Below the pieces are notes generated by a model that was not told where the DNA came from, made no database searches, and worked only from the letters and a program-made list of their open reading frames with translations. Of a stretch of 64,000 nt of DNA, positions 62,234-64,000 are shown one piece after another. The position numbers were made by a program, and so were the translations under genes. How positions within the stretch are numbered: the first letter of the stretch is position 1; each line of letters opens with the position of its first letter. Source of the stretch: Polynucleobacter hallstattensis. GTDB lineage: Bacteria; Pseudomonadota; Gammaproteobacteria; Burkholderiales; Burkholderiaceae. The DNA is taken from NCBI RefSeq assembly GCF_018881835.1, contig NZ_JACVPO010000001.1, positions 1,054,001 through 1,118,000 of the forward strand, written 5' to 3'.

Positions 62234-63601
62234 TTAACTTACTGACTTCACCATGTCCTCCACAACCTTCTTCGCATCACCGAAGACCATCATGGTTTTG
62301 TCCATGTAAAAGAGTTCGTTATCTAGGCCAGCATAACCTGCAGCCATGGAGCGCTTGTTAACAATAATTGTTTTAGCTTTAAATGCCTCCAAAATCGGCA
62401 TACCAAAGATTGGGCTGCCTGGCGTACGAGCAGCAGGGTTTACTACGTCGTTTGCACCAAGTACTAGGACTACATCAGCTTGACCAAAGTCGCTGTTGAT
62501 ATCTTCCATCTCAAATACTTGATCGTATGGAACTTCAGCCTCAGCCAAGAGTACATTCATATGACCAGGCATGCGACCCGCTACTGGATGAATTGCGTAC
62601 TTCACGGTTACACCATGATGAGTCAGTTTTTCTGTTAATTCTTTGAGTGCGTGCTGAGCGCGGGCAACTGCCAAGCCGTAGCCAGGAACAATCACAACTG
62701 TATCGGCATTTTCCATCAGGAAGGCAGCATCTTCTGGTGAACCAGTTTTGTAGTTCTTCGGACCACCATCATCAGCACCACCGGCAGAAGCTTCAGCACC
62801 GAAGCCGCCAAGCAAGACTGCCAGAATTGAGCGGTTCATTGCCTTACACATAATGTAAGACAGAATTGCGCCAGATGAACCTACGCAAGCACCCGCAATA
62901 ATCAATACTGGGTTGTTCAGTGTGAAACCAATACCAGCAGCTGCCCAACCAGAGTAACTGTTGAGCATCGATACAACCACAGGCATATCTGCGCCACCGA
63001 TTGGAATGATCAAAGTCACGCCCAATACCAAGGCAATCGCGCACATCACTAAGAATGCTTCGTGGCTACCTGTCATGAAGTACATGACGCCACCAGCAAT
63101 CATGACAATTGCGAGAATGAGGTTGAGCAAGTGTTGACCTGCAAAGGTCACTGATTTACCACTAACTTTACCGGACAATTTTCCAAAAGCGATGATAGAA
63201 GCAGTGAAGGTGATCGCGCCAATAAATGCGCCGATAAAGAGCTCGATCTTTTGAGCGCCAGTATGGTCTTGGGCTGGGTTAAACACTGCTGCAATCGCAA
63301 TCAATACAGCTGATAAGCCAACAAAAGAGTGCATCAATGCTACAAGCTCAGGCATCTTGGTCATTTGCACACGTTTAGCAGCAAGTATTCCAATGATTGC
63401 ACCCGCAACAATGGCACCAATAATCAATGAGAAGACAGGTTTAAAGTCAGGAATCATGAAGGTGGTGATCACAGCCAACAGCATGCCGATCATGCCGAAG
63501 GTATTGCCTTGACGTGATGTGGTTGGTGAAGACAATCCACGCAAGGCGAGGATGAAAAGCACCGATGAAATGAGGTAGGAAATCGCGGTTATGTTTGACA
63601 T
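62234..63601 (-). CDS. pntB: NAD(P) transhydrogenase subunit beta
   Basis: PntB carries the NADP(H) domain and most of the membrane part of the proton-translocating transhydrogenase, which makes NADPH from NADH using the proton gradient. The 455-residue protein has nine or so spans up to about residue 260 and then the soluble dIII domain with IVPGYGLAVARAQHALKEL near 310, HPVAGRMPGHMNVLLAEAEV near 342 and VVLVLGANDVVNPAAR near 380. It lies 34 bases after pntAb. Confidence 0.97.
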   Translation of the reverse strand: MSNITAISYLISSVLFILALRGLSSPTTSRQGNTFGMIGMLLAVITTFMIPDFKPVFSLIIGAIVAGAIIGILAAKRVQMTKMPELVALMHSFVGLSAVLIAIAAVFNPAQDHTGAQKIELFIGAFIGAITFTASIIAFGKLSGKVSGKSVTFAGQHLLNLILAIVMIAGGVMYFMTGSHEAFLVMCAIALVLGVTLIIPIGGADMPVVVSMLNSYSGWAAAGIGFTLNNPVLIIAGACVGSSGAILSYIMCKAMNRSILAVLLGGFGAEASAGGADDGGPKNYKTGSPEDAAFLMENADTVVIVPGYGLAVARAQHALKELTEKLTHHGVTVKYAIHPVAGRMPGHMNVLLAEAEVPYDQVFEMEDINSDFGQADVVLVLGANDVVNPAARTPGSPIFGMPILEAFKAKTIIVNKRSMAAGYAGLDNELFYMDKTMMVFGDAKKVVEDMVKSVS

Positions 63602-63635
63602 GATTGTGGTCTCTGTATAGGTCTTGTTCTAGTTT

Positions 63636-63974
63636 TTATTTAGTTCCAGTCGCATCAGCTTTAGGGGCTTTTTTCTTGAACATTTCAAGCATGCGACGGG
63701 TGACCATAAAGCCACCAAAAATATTAATTGATGCTAAAAAGACGGCTACAGCGCCAATGATGCTGGTGAGAGTGATCTCATCACCACCAATGACTTCAGT
63801 TTGAAGTAGGGCACCAACAATAATGATCCCAGAGATGGCATTAGTAACTGCCATTAGTGGAGTATGTAATGCAGGGGTGACGTTCCAAACTACTTGATAG
63901 CCAACAAAAATGGCCAAAACAAACACGGTGATGTTTTGGACTGTGAGGATGCTTTGATACGCAGCGAGATCCAT
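63636..63974 (-). CDS. pntAb: NAD(P) transhydrogenase subunit alpha, membrane part
   Basis: A 112-residue protein equal to the C-terminal membrane domain of PntA, with three or four spans and the conserved [35 protein letters not shown] region. It shows that PntA is split in two here, as in many alpha- and betaproteobacteria. The NAD-binding part (pntAa) should lie just upstream beyond the window edge; 63975-64000 holds only the ribosome site region. Confidence 0.96.
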   Translation of the reverse strand: MDLAAYQSILTVQNITVFVLAIFVGYQVVWNVTPALHTPLMAVTNAISGIIIVGALLQTEVIGGDEITLTSIIGAVAVFLASINIFGGFMVTRRMLEMFKKKAPKADATGTK

Positions 63975-64000
63975 GATGTTTCCTTTGAATATTCTGTATT

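Overview
The window looks like a stretch of chromosome from a small-genome freshwater betaproteobacterium, most likely Polynucleobacter (Burkholderiaceae). This is judged from protein resemblance, a mid-40s GC content by eye, Bug-family and TRAP transporters, the DUF4212/VC_2705-type symporter pair, a zeta-GST, BepA-type and waaF/ilvE neighbourhoods, and very tight gene packing in which convergent genes often touch or overlap. No phage, insertion sequence, CRISPR array or rRNA operon was seen. One tRNA and one decaying gene are present.

Layout. 1-5,025 (minus strand): glyQ (cut by the window edge), lnt, corC, ybeY, miaB; the phoH/ybeZ gene usually found between miaB and ybeY is missing. 5,083-11,513: a putative Na+/H+ antiporter, a rhodanese, htpG with a textbook heat-shock promoter, two small secreted proteins (a glycine-zipper lipoprotein and a Rap1a/Tai-like protein), an ammonium transporter with an NtrC-like dyad, and a gamma-carbonic anhydrase. 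11,605-19,227: a metabolic island with a SAF-domain dehydrogenase, an EamA exporter, and a LysR regulator divergent from a class II aldolase / Rieske oxygenase / ferredoxin / ketopantoate-reductase-like operon that meets a zeta-class GST. This is the best candidate for an uncharacterised pathway. 19,309-26,623: a TRIC channel, a gamma-glutamyltransferase relative, a TRAP transporter of 2-oxoacid type and an MHS-family permease with a periplasmic insertion.

26,705-34,585: a MOSC protein, DedA, tRNA with CAU anticodon, a degenerate DnaQ-like exonuclease, a TPR protein, the DUF4212 + sodium:solute symporter pair (the large subunit carries an EF-hand-like loop), a second copy of the Na+/H+ antiporter family and a DUF2878 protein. 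34,614-40,531: recA with a near-perfect LexA box, recX with a terminator-like hairpin inside its coding sequence, sucCD, terC, a type IV pilin and moaC. 40,555-45,598: the BepA-like protease and the leftward ilvE / zinc-finger / waaF / SnoaL-like / unknown operon. 45,811-53,354: a rightward central-metabolism run (pgk, pyk, fba, purC, purE, purK, Sua5-type tsaC). 53,300-58,789 (minus): dacB, then a three-gene signalling operon coding for a degenerate EAL protein, a LuxR-type response regulator and a BvgS-like hybrid kinase. 58,936-64,000: groESL under a promoter with CIRCE, a Bug-type binding protein, and pntB/pntAb.

Regulation readable from DNA: sigma-32-like promoters at htpG and groES, CIRCE at groES, LexA at recA, an NtrC-like site at amtB, several strong intrinsic terminators (two with UUCG loops), and at least one probable leaderless promoter. 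Start codons were revised where a ribosome binding site or family N-terminus argued for it. Functional calls rest on recognised motifs without database searches.
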